A stretch of 64,000 nucleotides of DNA from PFJX01 sp040757575 (GTDB lineage: Bacteria > Pseudomonadota > Gammaproteobacteria > Burkholderiales > Thiobacillaceae), in assembly GCA_040757575.1 (NCBI GenBank), contig JBFLXA010000004.1, forward strand, positions 1-64,000. The letters run 5' to 3'. Of this stretch, positions 51,821 through 59,900 are shown piece after piece; the first letter of the stretch is position 1; the number at the start of each line of letters is the position of its first letter. The notes under the pieces are model-generated. The model saw only the letters and a list, made by a program, of their open reading frames with translations, ran no database searches and was not told the origin of the DNA. The translations under genes were made by a program, and so were the position numbers.

Positions 51821-54484
51821 TTATGGCACCGGCATGGCGAGATGGGCGCGCCGGCACAGGCCTTCCATTTCACACCGGGCGCAGGTGGCGGGGGCACCCT
51901 GGGCCGGCAGGGGGCGACCCTCGGCCAGGGCCTGGAAGGTCCGCGCCAGGCGTTCGGCTTCGGCTGCGGCCCGGGCGTGGATGACCTGGTCTTCCCCGGG
52001 GGGTATTTCCAGCAACTGGATCTTGTCTTCATCCAGGCTGACAAAACCCACCTGTCCGGCGTCCGTCAGCCAGGCGTAGGCGGCCAGCTGCACGTCCTCT
52101 CCCGCCGGGTCCAGCTTGGCTTTCAGGGTCTGGCGGGCCTGGGTTTTGTAGTCCAGAACCGCCACGTCGTCTCCCTGGCGGTCCAGGCGGTCGGCCCGGC
52201 CGTGCAGGACCAGGGGTTCCATCAATCCGGGAATGGCTTTTTCCAGGGTGATTTCAGCGCCGGCAAACTGCCAGCCAGCGGCTTCTCGCGCCATGGCCCA
52301 CTCTATGTAGGCGGGGATATGGCGGGTCCAGCGCAGGCGCCAGGCCAGGGCCTGCAGGTTGCGCCGTTCCAGGGTGGCGAAGGCCGCCTCGGTCTGGGCC
52401 TGGAGCGCAGCGATCCAGTGGGGTGCAGGCTCTCCTGCCAGGACCGGGTTGTCGGTATGGAAGCGGGCCAGGATGTCATGCACGAGGCTGCCGTATTCCG
52501 CCTTGTCCATCTCTTCCGGAAAGTCGTCAAGTTCGTTTAGACCCAGGCCGTGGCGGGCGAAAAACTGGTATGGGCAGGCCACCAGGCTTTGCCAGCCACT
52601 GACGCTCACCCGCCGGGGCAGTTGATCCAGGTGGGGCCAGTCCGGCGGAGAGGCTGTTTGCGTAGTGTCCAGCCGGGCGGGGGTGACGGAATCGGGCGGC
52701 TGGATCAGGCTAGTCTGCCAGCCCGACTGGTGAAAGGCGTCCAGATGCCGCAGCCAGGGGGACAGGGGGGCCGGGTCGCCATCCGCTTCCGATTGCCAGA
52801 TGAAGGCCACCCGGGGCGTGCGGCCCATGATGTCGATAATCTGGGCCTGGAGCCGGTCGGCTTCACTGACGCTGTCCGGCAGGCCCAATTGGCGCAGGGT
52901 GGCATCGTTGAAGATGCTGGCCCCGGGGTTGCCCGGCAGGTGGGCGGCGCCGGCGCCGAGGATCAGCACCCCGTCCAGTTCCCTTTGGCAGGCGGCTCCC
53001 AAGTGGGTGAGTCGCAGGGGGCTTTCGACCGTGGTATCGGCAAAGGTTTCCTGTTCCAGGTGCAGGAATAGCCAGCGTCGCCAGTCAACCAGGCTGAAGC
53101 GCTGTGTCAGGCCCTGGCAGTCCCGCTCCAGGCTGGCCAGCAAGGCCAGCAACTGGTGGCCGATGGGGTCCTGGCCCAGGGCCGGGGACGCATCCAGGGT
53201 TTCCAGGCTGATGCGCAGTTGTTCCATCCAGACGGCCAGGGGATGACGGCCGGCGGAGAAGGCCTGTCTGGCCGTTTGCAAATGGCTCAGCAGGGCCGCT
53301 GCCTGGGTCTGCCCGGCTTCTAGGGCCAGGGCGAGATAGCCCGCCAGATCAGCCGGCGCCGGGTGGCGGCGCAGCAGGGTAGCCAACTGGTGGGCTCCCT
53401 GCTGGCGTTTCTCTCCGTGGCTGGAAAGCACATAAGGCGACTTTAACAGGTCCAGCAGCCCCTTGGGCAACACGGGGCCGGTCACCAGGGTCAGCCAGCG
53501 TTCCAGCACGTGGCTCACGCCGGAGGTGGAAAAGGCCCAGCCGGTTTCATCCTGGACGAGTATCTGGCGTCGCTCCAGTAGCGCCCGCAGACGTCGGGCC
53601 AGCATACGGTCCAGGGCCACCAGGGCGATCTTCTGCTGCCCCGCCTGCAACCACTCCAGCAGGCGGGATTCCGCAGTGCGGGCGGCGGCTTCCAGGCTGG
53701 GGGCCGGATGGATACTCACCTGCCCGGCCAGGGGGCTGTGGGGAAGGGTGGCGGCCAGGGGCCCGGCCCGTTCCGCCATGGGGGGCTCCAGGGTTTTCCA
53801 GGCGGCGTTGAGAAGGTCGAGGCGATCCTGGTGGGGGCAGGGCAGGGGCAGGACATGGAGGGCGTTACGGCTCGACCAGGTCTCTATGCAGGCCTTTTCC
53901 TGGGGGCTTAGTTCCAGGGGGAGCAACAGATATAGGTCCTGGTCTGCTTGGGCTGCCAGGCGGACCAGGCGTTGGCCGTGGGCCCGGGCCCGGCCGGGTG
54001 GCGCGTGCCGGAAGGCTTGCCATACGCCTTGGACAATCGCGGCTTCCAGGCTTAGGAAGGCATTGCCCGCCCTTAGCCGGGCCAGTTCGGCAAACTGGGC
54101 CTGGGTCTGGGATGTCTCCCATTCATCAAGCCTTTCCAGCAGGGCCTGAAGTTCCTGGGCGGCTTGCCAGAGGTCCGCCTGGGGGAGCTGACCGGTGCGG
54201 CGCAAAAAGTCCTGGAGCTCCGCCAGCCGTCGGCTTGGGGCGTCTTCCTGGATGGGGGGATCGGCCTGGCGGGCCAATTCCGGAAAGGTCAGCAGTCGGG
54301 GTGGCCGCAAGGCCGGGTGGGTGTCGGCTGGGAGCAGACGCCGCAGTGCCCGGCGGAAGTCCTGGGCTGCATGGTGATGGGGCACCAGCAGGAGGCAAGC
54401 GGAAAAATCCGGGCAACGGTGGCCTTCCCGGGCCAGAAACTGGCTTGCTGCTTGCAGACTGGGTGGGTCCTCGATGGCGTCCAT
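51821..54484 (-). CDS. AddB-like PD-(D/E)XK nuclease
   Basis: An 887-residue protein. The N-terminal two thirds resembles an inactive superfamily-1 helicase without clear Walker motifs. The C-terminal part is a RecB-type nuclease: ACPYQFFARHGLGLNEL, EYGSLVHDILARF, GRADRLDRQGDDVAVLDYKT (catalytic D and K) and a Cys group CARCEMEGLC that may hold an iron-sulfur cluster with the first Cys. This is the AddB plan, but no addA/UvrD-type helicase gene is adjacent. ATG at 54484 excludes an upstream reading that covers a terminator. Confidence 0.82.
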   Translation of the reverse strand: MDAIEDPPSLQAASQFLAREGHRCPDFSACLLLVPHHHAAQDFRRALRRLLPADTHPALRPPRLLTFPELARQADPPIQEDAPSRRLAELQDFLRRTGQLPQADLWQAAQELQALLERLDEWETSQTQAQFAELARLRAGNAFLSLEAAIVQGVWQAFRHAPPGRARAHGQRLVRLAAQADQDLYLLLPLELSPQEKACIETWSSRNALHVLPLPCPHQDRLDLLNAAWKTLEPPMAERAGPLAATLPHSPLAGQVSIHPAPSLEAAARTAESRLLEWLQAGQQKIALVALDRMLARRLRALLERRQILVQDETGWAFSTSGVSHVLERWLTLVTGPVLPKGLLDLLKSPYVLSSHGEKRQQGAHQLATLLRRHPAPADLAGYLALALEAGQTQAAALLSHLQTARQAFSAGRHPLAVWMEQLRISLETLDASPALGQDPIGHQLLALLASLERDCQGLTQRFSLVDWRRWLFLHLEQETFADTTVESPLRLTHLGAACQRELDGVLILGAGAAHLPGNPGASIFNDATLRQLGLPDSVSEADRLQAQIIDIMGRTPRVAFIWQSEADGDPAPLSPWLRHLDAFHQSGWQTSLIQPPDSVTPARLDTTQTASPPDWPHLDQLPRRVSVSGWQSLVACPYQFFARHGLGLNELDDFPEEMDKAEYGSLVHDILARFHTDNPVLAGEPAPHWIAALQAQTEAAFATLERRNLQALAWRLRWTRHIPAYIEWAMAREAAGWQFAGAEITLEKAIPGLMEPLVLHGRADRLDRQGDDVAVLDYKTQARQTLKAKLDPAGEDVQLAAYAWLTDAGQVGFVSLDEDKIQLLEIPPGEDQVIHARAAAEAERLARTFQALAEGRPLPAQGAPATCARCEMEGLCRRAHLAMPVP

Positions 54485-54510
54485 GGGTGGATTGTCCCCA
54501 GGGCGGCGGC

Positions 54511-54538
54511 AAAAAAAAACCCCGGTCATCAACCGGGG
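54511..54538 (-). terminator. Rho-independent terminator upstream of the AddB-like gene
   Basis: Minus-strand stem CCCCGGT/ACCGGGG with a 5-base loop followed by nine T residues; strong and strand-specific. Confidence 0.92.
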
Positions 54539-54667
54539 AGAAGAGAGGAGGAGGTTGTCAGCCTGGCCGCGAGGCCCGACCAACCCCGCCGGAAGGTCAG
54601 ATGGCTCAGAACGCCCGGCGAGTTACGACATGAAACGCGTTGCGCGACACCCGCAAATGCACATTTC
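54511..54667 (-). ncRNA. Candidate trans-acting small RNA
   Basis: A roughly 157-base unit starting about 54667 on the minus strand. It contains hairpins CGCG-CAA-CGCG and GGCC-TCGC-GGCC, an unpaired CU-rich stretch CCTCCTCCTCTC (plus-strand 54541-54554), and ends in the terminator CCCCGGT-TGATG-ACCGGGG with nine Ts. The CU-rich stretch could pair with ribosome-binding sites. Alternatively it is an attenuated leader of the nuclease gene that starts 27 bases downstream. No protein is encoded. Confidence 0.6.
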
Positions 54668-54674
54668 GGATACG

Positions 54675-54703
54675 AATATATTAAATAGAATTCCGGGCGT
54701 CAA
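54675..54703 (-). promoter_or_regulatory. Sigma-70 promoter for the candidate small RNA
   Basis: Minus strand: TTGACG (54698-54703), exactly 17 bases, TATATT (54675-54680). Predicted start about 54667. Confidence 0.8.
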
Positions 54704-54722
54704 CCGCCCTCCACATTTTTTC

Positions 54723-54751
54723 TTGACCCAGGCAATTAAATTATTAAAATA
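54723..54751 (+). promoter_or_regulatory. Sigma-70 promoter for grxD
   Basis: TTGACC, 17-base AT-rich spacer, AAAATA, 33 bases before grxD. It is divergent from the small-RNA promoter 20 bases away. Confidence 0.7.
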
Positions 54752-54783
54752 CCCGACAAATTTACTCTGGTAAGAGGCTGTAA

Positions 54784-55104
54784 ATGGATGCCAAAGCTTT
54801 GATTCATCAACAAGTCACGGAAAACCCGGTGGTTCTTTACATGAAAGGCACGCCCCAGTTTCCCCAGTGCGGCTTCTCCGCAAATGCCGTGAATATCCTG
54901 CGGGCCTGCGGTGTGGGCCAGTTTCTGGCAGTCAACGTGCTGGAGGATGCAGAGATACGCCAGGGTGTGAAGGACTATGCCAGCTGGCCAACCATCCCCC
55001 AGCTCTATATCCGGGGCCAGTTTGTGGGTGGATCGGACATCATGCGGGATTTGTACCAGTCAGGGGAGTTGCAAAAGCTGCTGGCTGGAGAAACCACACA
55101 CTGA
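54784..55104 (+). CDS. grxD: Monothiol glutaredoxin, Grx4 family
   Basis: A 106-residue protein with the monothiol active site CGFS (Cys29) in FPQCGFSANAV, preceded by VVLYMKGTP, and WPTIPQLYI plus GGSDIM for glutathione binding. Binds and transfers iron-sulfur clusters with glutathione. Followed by a terminator at 55126. Confidence 0.96.
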   Translation: MDAKALIHQQVTENPVVLYMKGTPQFPQCGFSANAVNILRACGVGQFLAVNVLEDAEIRQGVKDYASWPTIPQLYIRGQFVGGSDIMRDLYQSGELQKLLAGETTH

Positions 55105-55125
55105 CCTTTTTTTGAGTCCTTTCAG

Positions 55126-55148
55126 GCCGGCATATGCCGGCTTTTTTT
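55126..55148 (+). terminator. Terminator after grxD
   Basis: Palindrome GCCGGCATATGCCGGC followed by seven Ts. Confidence 0.9.
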
Positions 55149-55169
55149 ATGTCTGAAAGGCCGAGACGC

Positions 55170-55197
55170 TAAAGTTTAGGTGTTGCCATGCCGATAG
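55170..55197 (+). promoter_or_regulatory. Sigma-28 (FliA) promoter for the chemotaxis cluster
   Basis: TAAAGTTT then GCCGATAG, close to the FliA consensus TAAA-N15-GCCGATAA but with a 16-base gap. It lies about 56 bases before the first MCP of the cluster. Confidence 0.75.
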
Positions 55198-55252
55198 AAG
55201 CCAGCGGAGCCCGGGATAAGGGCCTGGATGTAATGTCCTCAAGGAGATTTGG

Positions 55253-56419
55253 TTGTCAACGCGTAAATATGCCCTGCTGATCTTGGCGGTGGCCGTGCTG
55301 GCGTGCATCGTTGCGGTCTGGGCGCCCCCCCTCTGGCGGGTGGCGGCGATCGTTGCCATTGCCATGTTGGTACTGTACGTGGGCTATCGTCACGGTGTGG
55401 CTATCGAGGAGCCCACTGAAGTCGTGCACAGCAACCTTCATCGGGAGGAGATCAGTGACCTTATGGATGGCCTGGCCGCAGAAAGCCAGGTGCAGTGTGA
55501 CCAGGGTCTGGCGGAACTGGATCGGGTCAAAGTGTTGTTGCATGAGTCCATCGATACCCTGATCCGCAGCTTCAACACCATGAACAGCCACGTCCAGGCC
55601 CAGCGGGACCTGGCCTTGTCGATCACCAACGGCATGGCGGGCAGGGAAGGTGGTGAGGCGGAGGTGAGTTTCTCCGAATTCGTGCTGGATACCTCCAAGA
55701 CCCTGGAATCCTTTGTGGACAACACGGTGGCCACAAGCAAGATCGCCATGGGCTTGGTTGAGAACATGGAAGTGATCAGCGGCGAGGTAAACGCCATGCT
55801 CACCATTCTGGGGGAAATCGAGGCCATCTCGAAGCAGACCAATCTGCTTGCCCTGAATGCGGCCATCGAAGCAGCACGGGCGGGCGAGGCCGGCAGGGGT
55901 TTCGCCGTGGTGGCGGACGAGGTCCGTGCCCTGTCCCAGCGTACCAACCAGTTCTCCAAGGAAATCCGCAGCCACATGGACGGGGTAGACAGTTCTCTCG
56001 GCAAGGCCCACGACTCAATCTATGCCGTGGCGTCCATGGATATGAGCTTTGCCCTGACTTCAAAACTGCGGGTCCAGGACACCATGGCCCGCATCGAGCG
56101 GGTCAACGGCGAGATGGCGGAAGCCGCCAGGGAAATCGATACCTTGGCCAGCCGGGTGGGGGCGGAAGTGAATCAGGCTGTGACGGCCCTGCAATTCCAG
56201 GATATGACCAGCCAGCTCATCGGTCATGCTCAGACAAGGGTGGGTGCCCTGCGCAAGGCTGCCGGCGAAGCGGCGGCGGCGTTTGCCTCGTCGGACCATG
56301 TGGTGGCCGGCCTGGCACAGGCGAAGGCCCACATCCAGGCTCTGGCCGAAGTGGATCGGACCCGGACCAATCCTGTCCGCCAGGAAAGCATGGATTCCGG
56401 CGATATCGAACTGTTTTAA
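55253..56419 (+). CDS. Methyl-accepting chemotaxis protein without periplasmic sensor
   Basis: A 388-residue receptor-like protein. Two closely spaced transmembrane helices at the N-terminus leave almost no periplasmic domain, and no HAMP is evident. The signalling tip reads KQTNLLALNAAIEAARAGEAGRGFAVVADEVRAL. It starts at TTG 55253 with AAGGAGATTTGG ahead. Input must come from the membrane or cytoplasm. First gene of the che cluster. Confidence 0.88.
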   Translation: MSTRKYALLILAVAVLACIVAVWAPPLWRVAAIVAIAMLVLYVGYRHGVAIEEPTEVVHSNLHREEISDLMDGLAAESQVQCDQGLAELDRVKVLLHESIDTLIRSFNTMNSHVQAQRDLALSITNGMAGREGGEAEVSFSEFVLDTSKTLESFVDNTVATSKIAMGLVENMEVISGEVNAMLTILGEIEAISKQTNLLALNAAIEAARAGEAGRGFAVVADEVRALSQRTNQFSKEIRSHMDGVDSSLGKAHDSIYAVASMDMSFALTSKLRVQDTMARIERVNGEMAEAAREIDTLASRVGAEVNQAVTALQFQDMTSQLIGHAQTRVGALRKAAGEAAAAFASSDHVVAGLAQAKAHIQALAEVDRTRTNPVRQESMDSGDIELF

Positions 56420-56459
56420 ACCTTAAGCATTGATGCACGCGTAGAAGAGAGGAAGCGCC

Positions 56460-56825
56460 ATGGGCAAAGTAGTCCTGACCGTAGATGATTCCGCCTCCAT
56501 CCGTCAGATGGTGGCGTTCACCCTGAAAAGCGCCGGTTATGAGGTGGTGGAAGCGGTGGATGGCGAGGATGGCCTGAACAAGGCCAAGGCCAAGAATGCG
56601 GATCTGGTACTCACCGACCAGAACATGCCCAAGATGGATGGGCTGACCCTGATCAAGTCCCTGCGGGGACTGCCCCAGTACCGTTCCGCCCCCATTCTCA
56701 TGCTCACCACGGAATCCTCCGATGCGATGAAGGCCGCCGGCCGGGCTGCGGGAGCCACGGGCTGGCTGGTCAAGCCCTTCGATCCGCAAAAGCTGCTGGA
56801 AGTCGTCAAGAAGGTGATCGGGTAA
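56460..56825 (+). CDS. cheY: Chemotaxis response regulator CheY
   Basis: A 121-residue single receiver domain: acidic pair D9-D10, phospho-acceptor D53 in LVLTDQNMP, Thr in MLTTESS and Lys in LVKPF. Phosphorylated by CheA, it binds the flagellar switch. Short gap to cheA. Confidence 0.92.
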   Translation: MGKVVLTVDDSASIRQMVAFTLKSAGYEVVEAVDGEDGLNKAKAKNADLVLTDQNMPKMDGLTLIKSLRGLPQYRSAPILMLTTESSDAMKAAGRAAGATGWLVKPFDPQKLLEVVKKVIG

Positions 56826-56892
56826 ACCGTCAGGTCGGGGTTGCGGAGACGTCATTGGTTACGCTGGAAATCCGCAGCCGCTGGGAGAAGCC

Positions 56893-59352
56893 ATGAGCAT
56901 CGACATGAGCCAGTTCTATCAGGTGTTTTTCGAGGAGACCTCGGAACACCTGGCGAACATGGAAAGCCTGTTGCTGGACCTGGATGTGGAGTCCCCGTCC
57001 CTGGAAGACCTGAACGCCATCTTCCGGGCAGCCCACTCCATCAAGGGCGGAAGCGGCACCTTCGGTTTCACCGACATGACCGAGGTGACCCACGTCCTGG
57101 AAACCTTGCTGGATCGCCTGCGCAAGGAGGAGCTTGCACTGCGGCCGGAAATGGTGGACGCATTCCTGGCCGCCGGCGATGTGCTGCGAGCTCAACTGGA
57201 ACACCATCAGGGTGGCCCGGAGGCAGATGCCGACCAGATACGGGAGGTATGTGCAACGCTTGATCAGCTGGCCAGTGGCGAGCAGTCCGACGTTGCCGCT
57301 ACTGGTGCCCCTGCTGGGCTCTCTGGCGAGTCCACTGCTGCTGCTCCCCGCACGGTAACCCTGTGTTGCACCCTGCCGGCGGATGTGGCCGAAAGCCGGG
57401 AGGCCCTGGACAATCTTCTGGCCGCCCTGGCAGAAATCGCGGCGCTGCATGTCCAGCAACGACCCGCAGCGGGGCAGAGCCAGTTGCAGGTGGTGATGAC
57501 CACCCAGAAAAGCGACGAGGAGATCCGGGATCTGCTGACGTTCTACGTTCCGGCCCGGGATGTGCAATTCCTGCCCGGGGTGGTCAACCCACCCCAGGTC
57601 GACGACTCCTTCGGCTTCTTCGAGGACGTGCCGGGGGCGCCGGCCTTGGACGAGGGGTTCGGGTTCTTCGACGACGTGCCCGGCCTGCCTCAGCAGGCCC
57701 AGCCTGCCCCGGCAGAGCAGGAAGACGCGGGCTATGGCTTCTTCGACGACACCCCGGTTGCCGGGGCCGCGACGCCCTCGCCCCCGTCTGCCGGACGCAT
57801 AACGGGTTCCGGCGAATTGCGGGAAGAAATGGACGCGGATGGCGTCTACGGCATGTTCGAGGATGCGGCCGGCAAGCCCGAGCACCTGCCTCGCCGCGAC
57901 GTGGGCGCGGGGGATGCCCCTGCGGCCCTGGAGGGCCCGGGCTATGGCATCTATGTGGATGCCCCCGGTGGAGTTGGGGTGTTCGACGGGGCTCCGGGTG
58001 CCGCGCAGCTGGCCAAACCCGGCACCCCTGAGGTTCCGGGCGTCAACCAGTCTCCCGGTCGCCGGCTGACGGACAAGCCGGGGGTGGAAACGGCCAAGGC
58101 AGGCCGCCGGGACAGCGACAAGACGGTCACCGTGGCCGCGTCGGATACCAGCATCCGCGTCTCGGTGGAAAAGGTGGATCAGCTCATCAACCTGGTGGGG
58201 GAGCTGGTCATCACCCAGGCCATGCTGGCAGAAGCGGCCAGTGACTTCGACCCCGTGGCCGCGGAACGGCTGCTGGCAGGTATCGACCTGTTGTCCCGCA
58301 ACACACGGGATCTGCAGGAATCCGTCATGTCCATCCGCATGCTGCCCATGAGCATGGTGTTCTCCCGCTTCCCCCGGGTGGTACGCGACCTGGCGGGCAA
58401 GTTGGGCAAGCAGATCGAGATGAAGACCATCGGCGAGAGCACCGAACTGGACAAGGGCCTGATCGAGAAGATCGCCGATCCCATGAACCACCTGGTGCGC
58501 AACAGCCTTGACCACGGCATCGAAACGCCTGAAAAACGGGTCGCGGCAGGCAAGAGTCCCAAGGGTACCCTGACCCTGAAGGCCAGCCACCAGGGGGGCA
58601 ACGTGGTCATCGAGGTCATGGACGACGGCGGGGGACTCAATCGCGACAAGATTATCGCCAAGGCCAAGGAAAAAGGGATTCCGGGCGTCCATGACGGCAT
58701 GAGCGACCACGAAGTCTGGCAACTCATTTTCGCGCCGGGCTTTTCCACTGCCGACCAGGTCACGGACGTGTCCGGTCGTGGGGTGGGCATGGATGTAGTG
58801 AAGCGCAATATCGAGAGTCTGGGGGGAAAGGTGGAACTGGAGTCCTCCACCGGCCACGGCACCCGCACCATCATCCGCCTGCCCCTGACCCTGGCCATCC
58901 TGGACGGCATGTCCGTGGGCGTGGGGGGCGAGACCTTCATTGTGCCCCTCACGGCCATCGTCGAATCCCTGCAACCCCGGTCGGAGGATATCCGTACCCT
59001 GGCCGGCGACAGCCGCATGGTGCATATCCGCGGCGAATACCTGCCGTTCATTGATCTTTCCGCTGTGTTCGGCCTGTCGGGTGTGACGGATCTTACCCAG
59101 GGCATCGTCATGGTCATCGAAAGCGAGGAAGGCAAGGCGGCGCTGTTTGTGGATGAACTGCTGGGTCAGCACCAGGTGGTCATCAAGTCCCTGGAGGCCA
59201 ACTACCGCAAGGTGGCCGGGGTGTCCGGGGCCACCATCATGGGCGATGGCAGTGTGGCCTTGATCCTGGATCTGGCTGCGGTGACCCGCATGGGGCTGGA
59301 AAGAGGGCAGCGGGCCCGACCAAATCAACCGGAAGGACGCCTGGCTGCCTGA
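56893..59352 (+). CDS. cheA: Chemotaxis histidine kinase CheA
   Basis: An 819-residue kinase: Hpt domain with phospho-acceptor H48 (AAHSIKGGSG), an extended linker (about 235-390), dimerisation domain (VDQLINLVGELVITQAM), HATPase_c (HLVRNSLDHGIE, DDGGGLNRD, GRGVGMDVV) and a C-terminal CheW-like domain. The linker carries degenerate repeats built on GFF-(D/E)-D-x-P at residues about 237, 253, 279, 317, 350 and 361. Central to the cluster, between cheY and cheW. Confidence 0.97.
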   Translation: MSIDMSQFYQVFFEETSEHLANMESLLLDLDVESPSLEDLNAIFRAAHSIKGGSGTFGFTDMTEVTHVLETLLDRLRKEELALRPEMVDAFLAAGDVLRAQLEHHQGGPEADADQIREVCATLDQLASGEQSDVAATGAPAGLSGESTAAAPRTVTLCCTLPADVAESREALDNLLAALAEIAALHVQQRPAAGQSQLQVVMTTQKSDEEIRDLLTFYVPARDVQFLPGVVNPPQVDDSFGFFEDVPGAPALDEGFGFFDDVPGLPQQAQPAPAEQEDAGYGFFDDTPVAGAATPSPPSAGRITGSGELREEMDADGVYGMFEDAAGKPEHLPRRDVGAGDAPAALEGPGYGIYVDAPGGVGVFDGAPGAAQLAKPGTPEVPGVNQSPGRRLTDKPGVETAKAGRRDSDKTVTVAASDTSIRVSVEKVDQLINLVGELVITQAMLAEAASDFDPVAAERLLAGIDLLSRNTRDLQESVMSIRMLPMSMVFSRFPRVVRDLAGKLGKQIEMKTIGESTELDKGLIEKIADPMNHLVRNSLDHGIETPEKRVAAGKSPKGTLTLKASHQGGNVVIEVMDDGGGLNRDKIIAKAKEKGIPGVHDGMSDHEVWQLIFAPGFSTADQVTDVSGRGVGMDVVKRNIESLGGKVELESSTGHGTRTIIRLPLTLAILDGMSVGVGGETFIVPLTAIVESLQPRSEDIRTLAGDSRMVHIRGEYLPFIDLSAVFGLSGVTDLTQGIVMVIESEEGKAALFVDELLGQHQVVIKSLEANYRKVAGVSGATIMGDGSVALILDLAAVTRMGLERGQRARPNQPEGRLAA

Positions 59353-59385
59353 ACGGGCCCGGCATTTCCGACGAGGAGCAAACCT

Positions 59386-59871
59386 ATGGAACAGCAGATG
59401 GAAAGCGCGGGCATCGTGGCCTCCGGCGAATACCTCACCTTTACCCTGGGGGAGGAGGAATACGGCATGGATATCCTCAAGGTCCAGGAAATCCGGGGCT
59501 ACGATGCGGTCACCAAGATCGCCAACTCGCCCTCCTTCATCAAGGGGGTGATCAATCTGCGGGGCGTCATCGTCCCCATCGTTGACCTGCGCATCAAGTT
59601 CAATCTGGGCCAGCCCACCTATGACCAGTTCACCGTGGTCATCATCCTGAACATCGGCAGCCGGGTCATGGGCATCGTCGTCGACGGGGTGTCGGACGTG
59701 ATCCAGCTCAACTCTGAAAGCCTGCGGCCCGCACCCGAGTTCGGCTCCATCCTGGATACCCGGTACATCCTGGGCCTGGGCACGGTGGAAGAACGCATGA
59801 TCATCGTCGTGGACATCGAAAAGCTCATGTCCAGCCAGGAAATGGCCCTCATCGAAGAAGCCGCGGCATAA
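59386..59871 (+). CDS. cheW: Chemotaxis coupling protein CheW
   Basis: A 161-residue CheW domain: YLTFTLGEEEYGMDILKVQEI, FIKGVINLRGVIVPIVDLR and VDGVSDVIQL. Couples receptors to CheA. Confidence 0.97.
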   Translation: MEQQMESAGIVASGEYLTFTLGEEEYGMDILKVQEIRGYDAVTKIANSPSFIKGVINLRGVIVPIVDLRIKFNLGQPTYDQFTVVIILNIGSRVMGIVVDGVSDVIQLNSESLRPAPEFGSILDTRYILGLGTVEERMIIVVDIEKLMSSQEMALIEEAAA

Positions 59872-59900
59872 GCCGGCCCCAACGCATCAAGGACGGAAAC

